A stretch of DNA of 64,000 nt from positions 2,076,001 through 2,140,000 of the forward strand of contig BSWB01000008.1 of NCBI GenBank assembly GCA_033239125.1, given 5' to 3'. Made by a program: the position numbers and the translations under genes. Source of the stretch: Fagopyrum homotropicum. Taxonomy: Eukaryota > Streptophyta > Magnoliopsida > Caryophyllales > Polygonaceae. Position 1 is the stretch's first letter, and every line of letters begins with the position of its first letter. The notes beneath the pieces were generated by a model, which saw only the letters and a program-made list of their open reading frames with translations, had not been told where the DNA came from and did not search any database. Shown here piece after piece: positions 48,401 through 61,255 of this stretch.

Positions 48401-51400
48401 TTTGGAGAAGAAAGATACTTGCAAAACCATAGAGCCTGATTCAAATTCAGGTGTAGTACCAGTGGAGCGGACAGCTGCAGAATATTCATTGGACACAAGG
48501 AAACGCCCTCGTGTGTCTAATTCTGATGAAGCATATGCGGGTAAAGCTGATCCCACTGACAAGAATGGTGTTTGTGGTGGAAATATGGCTGGTCTTGGAT
48601 CTTTGGATGGCCAGCCGTCTAAGAAACTCAAGTCTGATGACTGTAGTAGGAGTACATTGAAGCTAGCGGCGACTTCTGATACGGGCAAGATCAAACAGTT
48701 GCCAAAATCTGCTATTATTTCGAATGAGAAGTCACCACATGAACATAATAAGGATTCTCATGACCCCTCTCAAGTGAAGAACCCAGCCAAATCTCCTGAT
48801 AACTTTTTGGATGATCGCCCATCTAAGAAACTTAAGCTTGCTGGGCCTGCAGGGACTAGCACGCAGAAGGCACCATATGAACATAATAAGGATTCTCACG
48901 GCCCCTCTAAAGTGAAGAGCCCACCCAAATCTCCTGATAACTTTTTGGATGATCACCCATCTCAGAAACTTAAGCCTGCTGGGCCTGCAGGGACTAGCAC
49001 GCAGAAGTTACCATATGAACATAGTAAGGATTCTCACGGCCCCTCTAAAGTGAAGAGCCCACCCAAATCCCCTGATAAAATTTTGGATGATCGTGCATCT
49101 AAGAAACTCAAGTCTGCTGGGCCCGCAGGTAGTAGCACTCCGAGTATAGCTTTTGATTCTTCAAGTTGTAAAATCAAAGCTCCACTTCCCAACGCTCTTG
49201 CGGGTGATAGTAATTTCAAGGGAGGTGCCAAAGATTCCGATGGCGCAAAAGCTTGCGTTTCTCAAAAGATGATTGTTGGCGAGAAAATAAAAAAGGTTCC
49301 CGATGACAAGTCCAATGTAGCTCCTTCTAAACAAATCAAGAAGAAGGATGCAAAGGTTTTTGGACGTGTAGTGGAAGTAACTCGAAGACCCGAAGTTGTA
49401 AGTCCTATTGAATCTTTTCCTTGTCAAAGTTGTCCCATCGTTCCTCTTGTCTTTTCGATGATAGATTATGTTAGGTTGTTTATTTTGACTTGAATGTTTC
49501 CTTGCTTTGCTTTGTCATTCAAGTCTTATGTAATTCTTGATCTTCCTCTTACAACAAGCTTGGGCATAAGTCAATCCACTTGGAACGAATAAAAAAATTA
49601 TTCCAAGTGATTGATAATACAAATTTTACCTTTTGTATTGCCATCATGCTTGAATCTATCATGACCTTATAAGTTGAGCCCATGACTAATATTATGATTG
49701 AGCAAACTAACTCAATCTTAAGCTTTTACACTTAAGTTAGAAAAAAATATGCGAGAACAAACTTGATTATGTAGCCCTAGCAATTGCGGGTAAGCATAAC
49801 TAGTATTTGGCCAGCTCACCCTCCTTATGTTCCAATATATGCATTTTTTATATTAGAACATTAAGATTGTGTTGCGCTCATGATTTTGTGCCGATTTTTA
49901 AAATTTCATGGACTTAAAGAGTAATTCGGAGGTGAATGTTTTGATGCTTCGATCGTACGGGTAGGAAAAGGAAAATGAAGTTTTAGGGTCAAAACTTTTA
50001 TTTCTTTGGCATACCATACAAGTAAAGAGTGCTTGGAGGTGAATGTTGTGAGGTGTCAATGCTTCATTTGTATCGGTAGGAAAAGGTTGATTTCTTTGGC
50101 ATACCAAATAAGTAAAGAGTGCTTGGAGGTGGATGTTTTAAGGTGCCAATGCTTCATTTGTATCAATAGGAAAAGGGAAATGAAATTATGAGGGTGAAGC
50201 TTTTTTTTTTTCTATTTGGACATACTAAAGAAGCAAAGAAGATTTTGCTTTGGATATTATTACTAGGGAAGAAAGTTGTCAATCAATTGATTACCTACCT
50301 AATATGTTACTAAAAATTCTATTTTATTCTCACTTTGATGGGCTATTCATCATTGCTATGATCTCTCCTTGCTACTCATCGTCTTATCTTCCTTCATCTT
50401 TATGATCTATTCCATGCCAAAGTGAACATACATCATCTATCTATGCTTCCTTTCGCCAATCTTGGTCCAACTAATCGATAAGCTATTGCCCTTAGTTCTC
50501 GGCCAAGGTTTTTATTGGTTAGCCAAGCCAACTAGTGAGGTAACTTTACGAGACTTTGGCACATGTGATATGAATAGACGTACCTTATGCTATTGCTATA
50601 TTCTTATTGGGCAACTAGAATGGATCCTTTCTTTGTGGATTGTTAACCAAAACATGTGGTTAAATGATACCTTACATGTTTCGATTAAGATAGTAGGCAA
50701 TATTAGTACATCATGCACTCCTTCCCCATCTCTATATCTCATCTCTTAGATAATCATAGAATAGTGAAACATCTACCTTTTGAGTCTCACTCACCTCCCA
50801 AACTCTAAATCATTCATCCTTCGACATCTTTCTTATCTCCTCCTTGTTTGGCTTGTTATACGTTATTTGTGTGTAGTGCTATAATGATTTGCAACTTAGT
50901 TGTTTTGTGTTTGGTTTTATGATTAAAATTAGTTTGGTTGACATTTATAAAACCTTTTTATGAAGACATTTAACACAAATATATATTTCATACTTATGCC
51001 CATGTCTTGTCCGTAGACTGGACAATTGACCTTACCCGAGAAACCATCCCGTCCTAGACCTGAACCATTTTGGGCCTAACTTGAATTGACCCAACCCGAG
51101 TTCAACCCCATAATAAGTGACCGAACATGCTCGACCTTGTGGCCAAAGGTTCCCGATCGTACAAGTAAATTGTAACCATTTTGGGCGTTACTTGAATTGA
51201 CCCAACCCGAGTTCAACCCCATAATAAGTGACCTAACATGCTCGACCTTGTGGCCAAAGGTTCCTGACTGTACAAGTAAATTGTAACTTCTGTATTTATA
51301 TATTTATATTCCAATTAAAAGTTTTAAAGTATTGTTCATGATTTAAATGAATATTATCTTGTTATTTCAACAATTTTAATAATATTTTTCTTATTTTTAT

Positions 51401-54400
51401 ATAAGGTAAATTGTATTTTATTATTTTATCTTGAATTTTGATAATATTTTATTAATTTAAACATAAATTAATAATATTCGTTTTATTATCCATAACTATT
51501 AATTAATAATTTTTGAATTATTTTAACATATTATATCATTAATTTTGTAAAAATTTACTAATGGAATCCTAGTGTTGTTTCCAATACTTAATTTTTTGTT
51601 TGCTAGTCCTTGTGGTGGTTGTTCTTCCCTTTGCCATCATATAATTCCTAATTTTTTCTTATTAGTAGTATCTGCTATTTAGTAAGGCATCCTAATACCG
51701 ATTAGTTTTGGATTTTGCAACTTGCAAGTCATAATTGTGCAAACAAAAATAAAAAAAAATCATAGCTTGTGAAGTTTGAAGCACGAAACCCCTAGCTGAC
51801 CCTTAATCACGCGTCGGTTTCCCAATTTTTGCAGTGTCCGTTTGCCGTTTCCATAAGTTACCGTTAGTAATGCTATAGGATTGCCGCTTTCCCGTTTATT
51901 TTGTGTCCGTTTTCTATGCTACATAGCTTGCTAATCATAATCTGATTGAAAAACGAGTAAGTGGACAAAAACGATTACGACAACTACATTTGTTTTTGTA
52001 TAAGGAATGGATAAATATAAAATTTAAGGGATCAAACATGCACAGACGACCTTACCCATTTTGATCGGGTAAGTTTTTGACCCGAAATGACTACTCGTAA
52101 TTTATCCGAACCTGAAGACCCGTCGGTCAGGTCTACCTGTCTACCTTAAGTTGTATGGATCTTTCACTTCCTAGTCTCATCTGGTGCCATTTATGTTCTA
52201 ATGCTGCGACATTATCCTTGCATTTGAAAATGGGATGTGACCAAGGCATCCATGCAATACATGGTGTATGTATACCGATAGAGGTAAAACTTTTGAATAC
52301 TCACGAGCACACTCAAGGATTTGTTACCGTGCACCATAAGATGAGAAACGAGAAAAATACATCTCTCAGTAGATAAGGTGTTTACATCCCTATAGAACCG
52401 ATGGTGGGGATGATTGTGTAGTCTTTTCTTTTTTTGGTGATGTGAGAACTAAATTGCATCTGTTTGGGCGGATAGATTATCATAAATTGCAGAACTACCT
52501 TGTATCTGTTTTGGTCAATAATACAAGCTTGAACATACGCCAAAATGATACCATACTTATTATATTGCATCTGTACTTCACCTTGTATCATTTACATTAA
52601 TAAGCAATATGCATTTTTACATCCCTCACTCTAATGTTGCCATTTGATGCTTATACTTCAATTATTATAGGGGCTGACGGAGTTTATCTATGTTCACTTT
52701 CAGTTTGAATGCTATATCCGAGGTCTTTTTGCTTCTTTTTTTTTTTTTTAAATTTAATTTAATTTTGATTTGGTGCATACTATGCTTTTGAAAGACAACA
52801 TATTTTTTTATGAATCTCGTCATAACTATTTCTTTTTGTTTTTCTTTGCATCTGTAATGATTTTATTTTAAGATTTTCTTATGCCTCATGTCATTAGGTT
52901 TAAAAAAAATCACTTTTAAGAGATGAAAATGTTGGATTTGACTTTGGATAATTTTCGAGTAATTGGCTCTTCCTTTTCTTACATCATTTCTCTTGTTTGA
53001 TTTTTCCTGTTCTCCTGTAGTTTTGAAAATTCCACTGCTGTAAACAAGTTAATTGGAAATAAATGTGTTGTTTTCAATGGAAAACTAATAAAACTAGTTT
53101 ATTTAGCTTCTGGTTTGACAAGGATATGAATTAGCTGTATGGTGATTGGAATTTTGGAGAAATTACAGTGGTTTGCATAAGGTCTTGTTTGTAATTGTTA
53201 TAATTTCACAGCTTCAATATTTGTTTATCGTTGAACATTATGCTTATTTACTGCTTCTTGTCGCAATACTTTGTGGTACAATTTTCATTCTGACAAATAT
53301 TCTATTTTCTTTCCCGTGGCTGCAGGATAGCTCTAAATGGTTTACTGATGATAGTGTGAGTATATCTTCTAAATTTTTCTTTCCCATTTCAAGTTCAGTA
53401 TACTTCTAGTTTTTTTGTGTGTCCTATCAAGTTCTGCCTAGGTCTTTTATTTGCTCTTATCTTCATTAAATATATAATTCCATTTATTAATGTTCCTCGT
53501 AAGCTAGTGTAAATGAAGATTAGGCTGTTATACATATTATGACTCACCTTGCTAGTTCTGCTATTGTTGCTTTTTTCTGAATGCTATGTTGTTTTTATGT
53601 ATGTGTTGCTGATGTACTTTCCATTACAAAAATATTATTGGCAGTCCTGGGAGGAGATAATGAAGACTGCACAAAAGGAAGAAACACTAGTCCTGCTTCA
53701 AAACTTGGATCCTACGTACACATCATCAGAAGTTGAGGTAGCAAATTAACTTTACATCCATATTATTATTTCTCTCTTCTTGTTGATGTTGCTGTATGAA
53801 CACTGGGGTCATCTGATTGCTCCATATTTGTATTGTGACCTGATTTATTTCTTTTTACCCGACTGAAAATGGCTCGTTTCTAAAAGTCAGATTAAACTTA
53901 TAAGTAAACGGAGTTCTAAATCTTACTTTGCTTGAGAATATTTATGCATCTTACCAAACTGAGGTAATGCGAATACTATTCCGAGAATCCTAGAGTTTTG
54001 CCTTCAGTAAAAGCATCAATGCCCTGCAACTAGATAGAGCTGGCAAAGTGGCACAAAGAGCGTGCTATTTTACTGCCATTTTATTATATTTTTACTGGTT
54101 AGATTAGGCTATTGTAGGCAGGTTGTTGAAATTCTAAGTTTATAGTTGCTCTTGATTAGCAGCTGCTATGACATGGTTTCTCAACTGTTAAATGCATCCC
54201 AAGCTATTTTTAAAAAGAGATACATTTGCTGCCTGTAGTCCTGATATTCTTATACGAATGTTTTTTTTATATAATAAATTCGTGATTGTCTAGCTAGTAG
54301 TTCATGTGGTGCTTGATGCATCTGAACTTTTTTTCTTCATATTAGATTTCTCTTTCCATCCCTGTGGGCAACTTTACCTTGAAGTAGCTTGGTCATGTTT

Positions 54401-55785
54401 CATCTCAAAGATCATTACTGACTGCATGTTTTGTTCCCTCCGAGAAACCTTTTTTTAAGCTTCTATGTTTTATTTCAGGATATAGTCTGGCATGGTTTCC
54501 ATGAAAATTGTACAGCAAAGGTGTTGCCATGTGTAGCTAGACCAAGCCTGCATTCTGGTATGAAGCAGAGTGATTCACTTGGAACAGCTTCTGTATCTAC
54601 CCTGTGGTTTAATAGAAGTATCGATGTAACTTTCCATGCTCTGTTTACGTATTCTGCATTGTAGGCCAAGCATTTGTTATCTTCAAAACCAAGCAGGCTG
54701 CAACAAGGGTTTTGCGGGAGTTGGAAGACGGCTGCTTAATGCTTTCAAACGGAAGGTCTCTGTTACAATATCTACTGTTGAATGGGTTCATGATGATAAA
54801 CTATCCAGCCATATCTGTGATGAATCAGGATATACGTGCATTTTATATATATAATTTTTACATGGAGTGAACATATGCCGCAGAAGATGTGGCAAAATGA
54901 ATTTCAATAGGCAACATGAATTCTTCATTTCAAAAAGCTCAATGACTTGACAAAAATTTATGGGGTGTATACTGATGTTGCTGCTATGTTCCAGGCCACT
55001 TCTTGGGCGTGTTGGAATCGCACACTTTCCTGGGAAATCGTCTTCATTCCCTGGTCATTATTCTATTGATAAACTTAAATTCCGCATGCAAAGGGATAAG
55101 GTTATATTCTCTCTTTTTGGTTTTGTACATGCTGGTATATAGAAAGGATTAAGTGAGAAGCTTTCTTATCATGAAAAGTGAGGAGCAAAGTGCATGATTT
55201 TATATTTGCGTGCATAGATTGTACATTAAAAGTGCACATTTTACAAATATGGAATATGCATACGTTGGTAAAAAAAAATGCACTTTTGCTTTTTTGTTAA
55301 GTGCAAAATTTGTATAAAAAAAAACCCACTTTTAAAAATTGTGCATGTTTGACGGCTTGTAGTTGTAAAATTTTGAAGTTTTTATGCTCTTCACTTCTTT
55401 CATGAAAATACAGCTCCTCACGGAACCTTTCTTTATAAGTACATCCCCTTAAATGCAAGACTTCCATGTGGAAATATTATGTTTTCTTTTGATATCAAAA
55501 ACGTGTTATTCCAGAGAGACGCAGTATCTACTTCTCATTCTTCTCAGCCCAACACTTTGGAATATGATATGGCCATGGAATGGCGTGTACTCCAGGAGCG
55601 GTCAGAGTTCATGTGGAAGAATGTATCTAAGGTGTGTAATGTGTACATATGCCAAAGCCATTGATCATTTGGCCCTCATACTACATTCATCAAAAGATGT
55701 TTATATTCAACTGTATTCCTGTATTCTTCAGAAGCATGCGGAGGAGTTAAATAAGCTCAAAGGAAACCTCAAAAGAAAATTTTGA
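45486..55785 (+). CDS. ASI1: ASI1/IBM2/SG1-like BAH and RRM domain protein, ten coding exons, 736 aa
   Basis: Arabidopsis ASI1 is a nuclear chromatin/RNA-binding protein. It promotes full-length transcripts of genes with heterochromatic introns such as IBM1, together with EDM2 and AIPP1. Exons: 45486-45848, 48025-48193, 48289-49397, 53326-53355, 53645-53737, 54479-54557, 54665-54755, 54995-55100, 55515-55631, 55732-55785. All junctions are GT/AG and the phases close to one frame. The BAH domain spans residues about 18-175 (FKWGKKR, YWLYDSVYLF, IGKIIKIWE, ILWFFRPSEI, ADFVFYRTF). Exon 3 encodes a low-complexity region with three 46-aa repeats (327-464). The RRM is about residues 570-650 (LVLLQNLD, GQAFVIFK). 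A conserved C-terminus includes AVSTSHSSQPNT. The ATG at 45486 was chosen because it follows the leader intron; 45504 is an alternative. Introns 1 and 3 are 2.2 and 3.9 kb. Confidence 0.88.
46515..46805. repeat. Diverged tandem duplication in ASI1 intron 1
   Basis: A block from about 46515 recurs from about 46665. Shared marks are GGCAAGTA, GTTTGACCCCAG, ATGACAG, GCAATGCTA and TGGAAATA. The period is near 145 bp. Confidence 0.7.
48735..49148 (+). repeat. Three 138-bp in-frame tandem repeats in ASI1 exon 3
   Basis: The units start at 48735, 48873 and 49011. Each encodes 46 residues with HNKDSH or HSKDSH, then KSPD, then a basic SKKLK or SQKLK and AGPAG. The second and third are most alike, which implies stepwise duplication without loss of frame. 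Confidence 0.95.
49398..53325 (+). other. ASI1 intron 3, 3.9 kb, repeat-bearing
   Basis: It begins GTAAGT and ends TGCAG. It contains a 90-bp-period repeat (about 49915-50175, roughly three copies, the first diverged). It also holds a two-copy 111-bp repeat (51063-51285, marked GACCCAACCCGAGTTCAA). A GACCC/GGGT-bearing stretch lies at about 52060-52130. No internal gene is recognisable. Confidence 0.7.
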
Positions 55786-58250
55786 GCTACTGCTTGGAAA
55801 GTGAAATTAGCTCGGAATTATCCAATGGTATGCATGGCGTACGACATCAAAATTGTTGTTTTAGCATTTCATAACATTTGAGTTTCTCTTCTCCTGAACA
55901 GTATATATATTCCAGAACCAGAGCCTTCAGCTGAATCTGGAATTGCACAAAGTAGCCGGCATGACTTTTTGACGTAATAGGAAAACAGCCTGAAGAAAAG
56001 TTTTCAAACCCGAAATGGTTTCATCATGGTAAGCATCTTTGCTAAAGTTTGGATCTTATTTTGTGTGTAGTAGTAGTAAATTTCAGTGTTTTGGTAAAAG
56101 GCATGAGGAGTTATGGTCTTGGCCTTCTAAGTTTAGGAAAGTGTAAGATCACTCGGTATTATATTAAGAGATTATCGGGAATATTCATAGCAAATGCATT
56201 AATGTGATGCATATACCATGAGTTGCTTCTAGTTACCCCTAAATTTTGAAGCTCCCCTGGAGTTGTGTGAAATGGCAGTCATTGCCATTTTGACTCCATC
56301 CTCTTCCCTCTCACACTTAGAAGAGTTTTGTGACGGTGTCAACATTCAACTTTGGTGAGAACAAAGCGGTTTGGGTACCACTACTCATCCCCTAACCAAA
56401 TCATCTTCCTTCTATTCAAGCTTCTGAGCTATATTTGTGAGGTTTATCGGTGCAACAATGACGGCATAATCTTTCTAGCAACTGCGTGATTCTTAGTAAC
56501 TACAATGCTGCGCACACTTGGTTGTATTAGTTTACAACTCTAACTCGTGAATGCAGCTGCACAATATGGATTAAATACATGGAAATTTTCCAGACGGTGA
56601 AGCTCTTTCCAACAAGCTAGACCTAATGGTCATTTGGAATAACCTTCGTATTACCTCTAAGCAAGATGGGTGAGCATAGAGAAAGCAAGGAGAAAGCGAG
56701 GATGATAACGACAACTTGGGAAGATGTCGAGGATGAGAATGACAACTTGGGAAGTTGTCGAGGGATGAACAATTATTCATATTACCTATCTCTTCCCGAG
56801 GGTTTGAGAATCATCCGAGCCATGTTGGTTTGTTCTCGACTAGGGTTACTCTTTTTGCCCAATCGGGATTATTGATTGTGCCCTTACCATCTTTTCCATG
56901 TGCCCGACCTTGTTCGTTGTTTGTGTCCAACCTGATCAGTTTTTTTTTAAAATTTTTATTTCTGATAAAGGAAAGTAATTCAATGCACTAGCCGACACAC
57001 CGTCTTAACAGATCGAAATGCCGAAAAAAATCGACAGACGGACATACCGCCATGAAAGCAAGAATAAAAGAAACATCAAAGTAACACACAAAAGTACAAG
57101 TAGATTTGTAGGCAACAAGTTCTTCAAGGGAAAGGAGAGCGAGTCAGACTTCGGAGAACGGAGAGTTAAAAGTTTTTCGTCGGAGGAAGTACACAAGAAG
57201 GAAGCTTGGAGAACAACTGTATACACTTTAGATTTAGACTCGAATCAGAGCCTTTAGGCTTATTGAATGTGTCCGTACCACCATCTTTTTCATCCACCTG
57301 GCCTTGCTCGGATGAGTTACGTAACTCCTAGTTTCTTGCAATCTAGGTTATCTACTTAGCATGGAGCGTCTCTATGAGTTCCGTCCAACATTACTTAACA
57401 ATAAACTCACATTAGGAATTTAAGCACACTTATTTTAAAATAACATATAAGACACTATAGGAAAACATGCAATTTTACTTGCCTAATAAATTGTGTGCAT
57501 CCTGTTACTTTTATTTTTTTTGAAAGGTTATAAGTAGCTTTCGGTTCGATCGCTTTGCCATCATAAGTCGTGGCCCAATTTGGGGATACCCTCCCAATAC
57601 CAATTTTCCATAAATGTCTCCAGGAGAACACATATCCTGTTATTGGTCAAGTTATTATTTTTTTACCTTAAAAGGATTTAAAAAACGAGGTTGATATAAA
57701 TCCTTATTAATACTCTATACTACTTATTGGCTTAAGCATTGCCACTTTAATTTTCTATGTACAAAAGCACGATATCTAAACAATTTTCTAAAAATTTGAA
57801 TCCTCTTGTCAATGTGTAAGGAGAAATTGATTTTAGGAGTTTCACTAAATGGGCCACAGTGTATCCAGTTCAAAGATAGAGCGAAATTGTCCGATTGTAG
57901 CATGTTATTGTAAGGTTCACATGCCTTATTCCGTTATCCACTCCAATGCTAAACAACCTATTGTTCTACATTGTTGTCATCGTATGCGTAAATCTTTGCC
58001 AATCATTTCACTTGGAATTATATTTTTTTTTATCAATGATGGCATAACAACCTATAATGATACATGATATGGCGTTAATCTCCATCGTTACTGATGACCA
58101 CTGTCAGTGAGAACCATTTTGCGCTAAGTAATGGGAACACTTAAAAGGCTTCATCCAAACAAATCAACAATGGTTGATTAAAGTTAAATTCGTAAAAATA
58201 TAAAGAAGTGTATATGTAAAAGACCATGATAGGTATGACCCAAAAGATCA
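55786..58250. other. ASI1 3' region and intergenic DNA
   Basis: The first few hundred bases are probably ASI1 3' untranslated region, possibly spliced (a GTATGC donor-like string near 55828, an acceptor-like CAG near 55901). Beyond about 56100 no gene is supported. The open frames at 56571-57257 overlap on opposite strands and match nothing known. Confidence 0.45.
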
Positions 58251-58433
58251 AACTCTTAATTCCTGGAGGCATGCACTCTGAACATACTAACTAACCTAAA
58301 AAAACAAATACATTCATCGGAATTAGAACCACTCGTAAGGTCAGTCCACCTTCGGCAAAGTCATCAGCAGACGAGGACCAAGCTGATACAAACATACATC
58401 AAAGGTACATCAAAGCACAAAGTAGAATACAAC

Positions 58434-60530
58434 TCAATAATAATGTGCATACACTAAGAAGTAATCCTTTGCCGACTCTCGACAGGAAGACCTTATGCAG
58501 CAAATTATAGACATGCGACTTAATCGATCTGACAAGTACATCAATCGAAATCCTGTTGCGGTAAAAAACCAACGCATTTTTAACATGTCAAAGGTAGTAA
58601 ACTTGCTCGACCAGCTCTTGGCAGACATAGTGTGAATCAACCAAATCTGAGGCGATGTCACAAACACACAAAAACCCTCACACCATGCCTTCAAATCTCC
58701 TGCACATACGTTTGGCCTAGGGGAAAAAGGCCCAATAAGCCTATAAAAACAGCCCCATTGAATCAGTCTTATGATCCTACAAGATCCGCTCGAGGCACAA
58801 CATCTTACACCTCGCGCCTTTCTGCTTCTCAGACGTGAAGGTAACAAGACTTAAACACCTTCTCCAACGACTGATTCGCAAAAGTAACAACCTCATCCCT
58901 AGCACCTAACATTGCCTTTACCCATGGCGAATCTCGTCTGACCCATCCAATACTCATGCTCCAACACCTATAAGTGCATGTAAGTACTTGTGATGGATCT
59001 ACCTCACTCAAAGGCTATCTCCCTGAGCATGAATGTGCCAGTAGTACATGCAAATAAATACCGAGTTCGACGACTCGAGATTGAGAAGACACCACCCTCC
59101 ATCATAGGCATGCAAACTTTGGACCAAGCAACTGCTACCAACTCCACAAAATCTGCCTACACGAGCCGATCAATTTGTCTAACACCAAAGGGGAATGGAC
59201 AAAAGTGACAAACAAAAGCTCCGAATACCCTGTAACACCACCGTGATCAACTCTAGATGGTTAGTAAACGAGAGCTTCCTCATGTTCCATGAGAATCCTA
59301 TCGATGAAGGACAGTAGTCTGTAGCACATAATACATGAGGCGCAATCGGAATCTCTAGGTACCTGAATGGAAAACTCACCCACATCAAACCCTAAAAGTT
59401 GCACCAACTCTAGCTTAGAAGCCTCACCTTTCGGTACTAACACTAGGAAAATAAAGGATACTCACAACTAGTTCTGAAATCCTCCTAAACCGATAGAGAC
59501 ACTCCATTTGTATATCAATCAACACTTTATCACCTCTATAGAATAAAACCACATCATCAACGAACATCAGGTCCGAAATCCGAAGCTCCTCACAATGCTG
59601 GTGAAATTTGAACTCTGATGTGCTGGTCTTGGCCTAGATCATCCTCTAGGAACTTCATGCAAACGAAAAACATGAGCGGTGACCTAAGCACACTCGGAGA
59701 ACCAATGTGAAGTCTTGTTAACCCAGATCGAGTACGACACCGTAGTTACAATCCATTATCCAATCATTGAACCCAGTTGAAAACTTCAACTCCAACATGA
59801 CAAATCGTATCATAGGCCTGGGTGAGGTCAATCTTCACGATGCAACGCTTGGTATCCTTCCTCATGTTCTACCTCCTCAACAACTCTTGGACGAGAAATA
59901 CATCACCCGCCATCAACCTCCCTAACACGAAAGTAGATTGAGATGAGTCTATGAGATAGCCAAGACACGAACCCAATATGTTCACCTCCAGCTTGGTGAT
60001 GACCTTGTAGATCACATTGCAGCACGACATTGACCTTAACTGCTCCATACCGGAATTCACCTTTACTTTGGCAATGAGTGAAACCATGATAGAGTTCACG
60101 CCCCACAATAACTTCACATTGACGAAGAACTCACAAACAATTGTGCAGACCTCACTTCCTGTCGTCTCCTAAGTGGCCTTGAAGAACGTAGAAGAGAACC
60201 CATTAGGATTCGGGGCATTCAGATCACCAATGAACCACAACACGAACCAACCCCTCGGTGCGTCCTTCACCTATTGCTTTGTCCCAAAAAGTCCTTGAAA
60301 GAAAGACAAAAATTCCCCGATCACTCCCACTAAAGAGGTCGTGGACGTGCCATCAGTCAAGTCAAGCGAAGAAATCAAGTCCCTCCGTCTATTGGCCTAC
60401 ATAAATGTATGGAAGTAAGAAGAAGATCTATCACTTTTGTGAACAATCCTGAACTTCACCTATTGTACATGGAAGCTCCTCTCCGTGCCGGTGAACCTCT
60501 TAGCTTTAAACTTAAGCTCAACGTTGGTGA
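58434..60530 (-). pseudogene. L1 LINE remnant, reverse transcriptase
   Basis: Read on the minus strand from about 60440: an entry region (DAPRGWF...GDLNAPNPNGFSS-like), then SLIAKVK, MSCCNVIYKVITKLEVNILG and SSQSTFVLGRLMAGDV (59869-60117). The palm box LMFVDDVVLF follows at about 59545-59575, where FADD is usual. LLGFDVGEFSIQVPRDSD follows, and a poorly preserved downstream part runs to 58434. Frameshifts and stops occur throughout. Confidence 0.8.
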
Positions 60531-60665
60531 TTTGCCTATGCTTTATGCACATTATTCGTAGTGTTGTGCATAGAAGCTCCTCTCGTGGTGTAGAGCCTCT
60601 TAGCCTTAGACTTAAGCTCAACGACACTGATTTGACTATGATCTGTGCACACCATTCGTAGTTGC
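60460..60665. repeat. Two-copy tandem duplication, period about 101 bp
   Basis: GAAGCTCCTCTC at 60472 and 60573 is followed in both by CCTCTTAGC, ACTTAAGCTCAACG, GATTTG and ATTCGTAGT. It sits at the 5' side of the L1 remnant. Confidence 0.8.
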
Positions 60666-60669
60666 ACGA

Positions 60670-61084
60670 TGGTAAACCTTGAGTGCATGATCTTGCGCCT
60701 TATATTATCATTATGTTCTACATGTTCTATTCGAAGGTGCATGAACTATATGTGAATCAACTTGTTTATATTTCATTTGTAGGCGCATGATCGCACTGTT
60801 TGTCATTTTCCGTTTTAGCACCAGGAGGCATCATTCTTGTTTTCATATCATTGAATCTTTGGGGAGTCATTTGGATCTTTTGGGGCTTTTTTTGATTTGA
60901 GAGAAATATAACATCGATGCCTTCCTTGTTGATCATAGTGAAAATTGAAGACAACACAATGAAGCATCATTCTTCTTTTCATATCTTGGATGTGGGTGGA
61001 TGTTTTTCTTAAGCTCAAGGTAGCCTCAAATAGCTACAAAATCAAAGGCAAGAGAGGTATACATTCATATTAATGTGAACCAAG
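60670..61084. other. Intergenic DNA, no gene supported
   Basis: Only short open frames without recognisable homology. Confidence 0.45.
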
Positions 61085-61255
61085 GGTATGAACCCTTGAC
61101 TTTGGATGTATTGTCCGATCTTCGAACGGGATCTTTGATTCCACCTCCAAGGAATTCCTAAGCCTTGTCAATACTCAGTTTCTAGGGTGGTGAAATTATG
61201 TATCTAGGTTTTATTCAACTCAAGTAACCTCCTATTCCTCGTCAATACTCTGGAA
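61085..61255 (+). repeat. Dispersed repeat, partner of 23540-23725
   Basis: Collinear with the copy at 23.5 kb in the same orientation. It is non-coding. Confidence 0.75.

Noticed and set aside
53146..53409. 87-codon frame with membrane-like composition
   Set aside because: It is ASI1 intron sequence read through into microexon 4. Splice sites and family similarity support only 53326-53355 as coding.
56571..57257. Several 60-80-codon frames downstream of ASI1 on both strands
   Set aside because: They are mutually overlapping, with no homology recognised and no promoter or splice signals.
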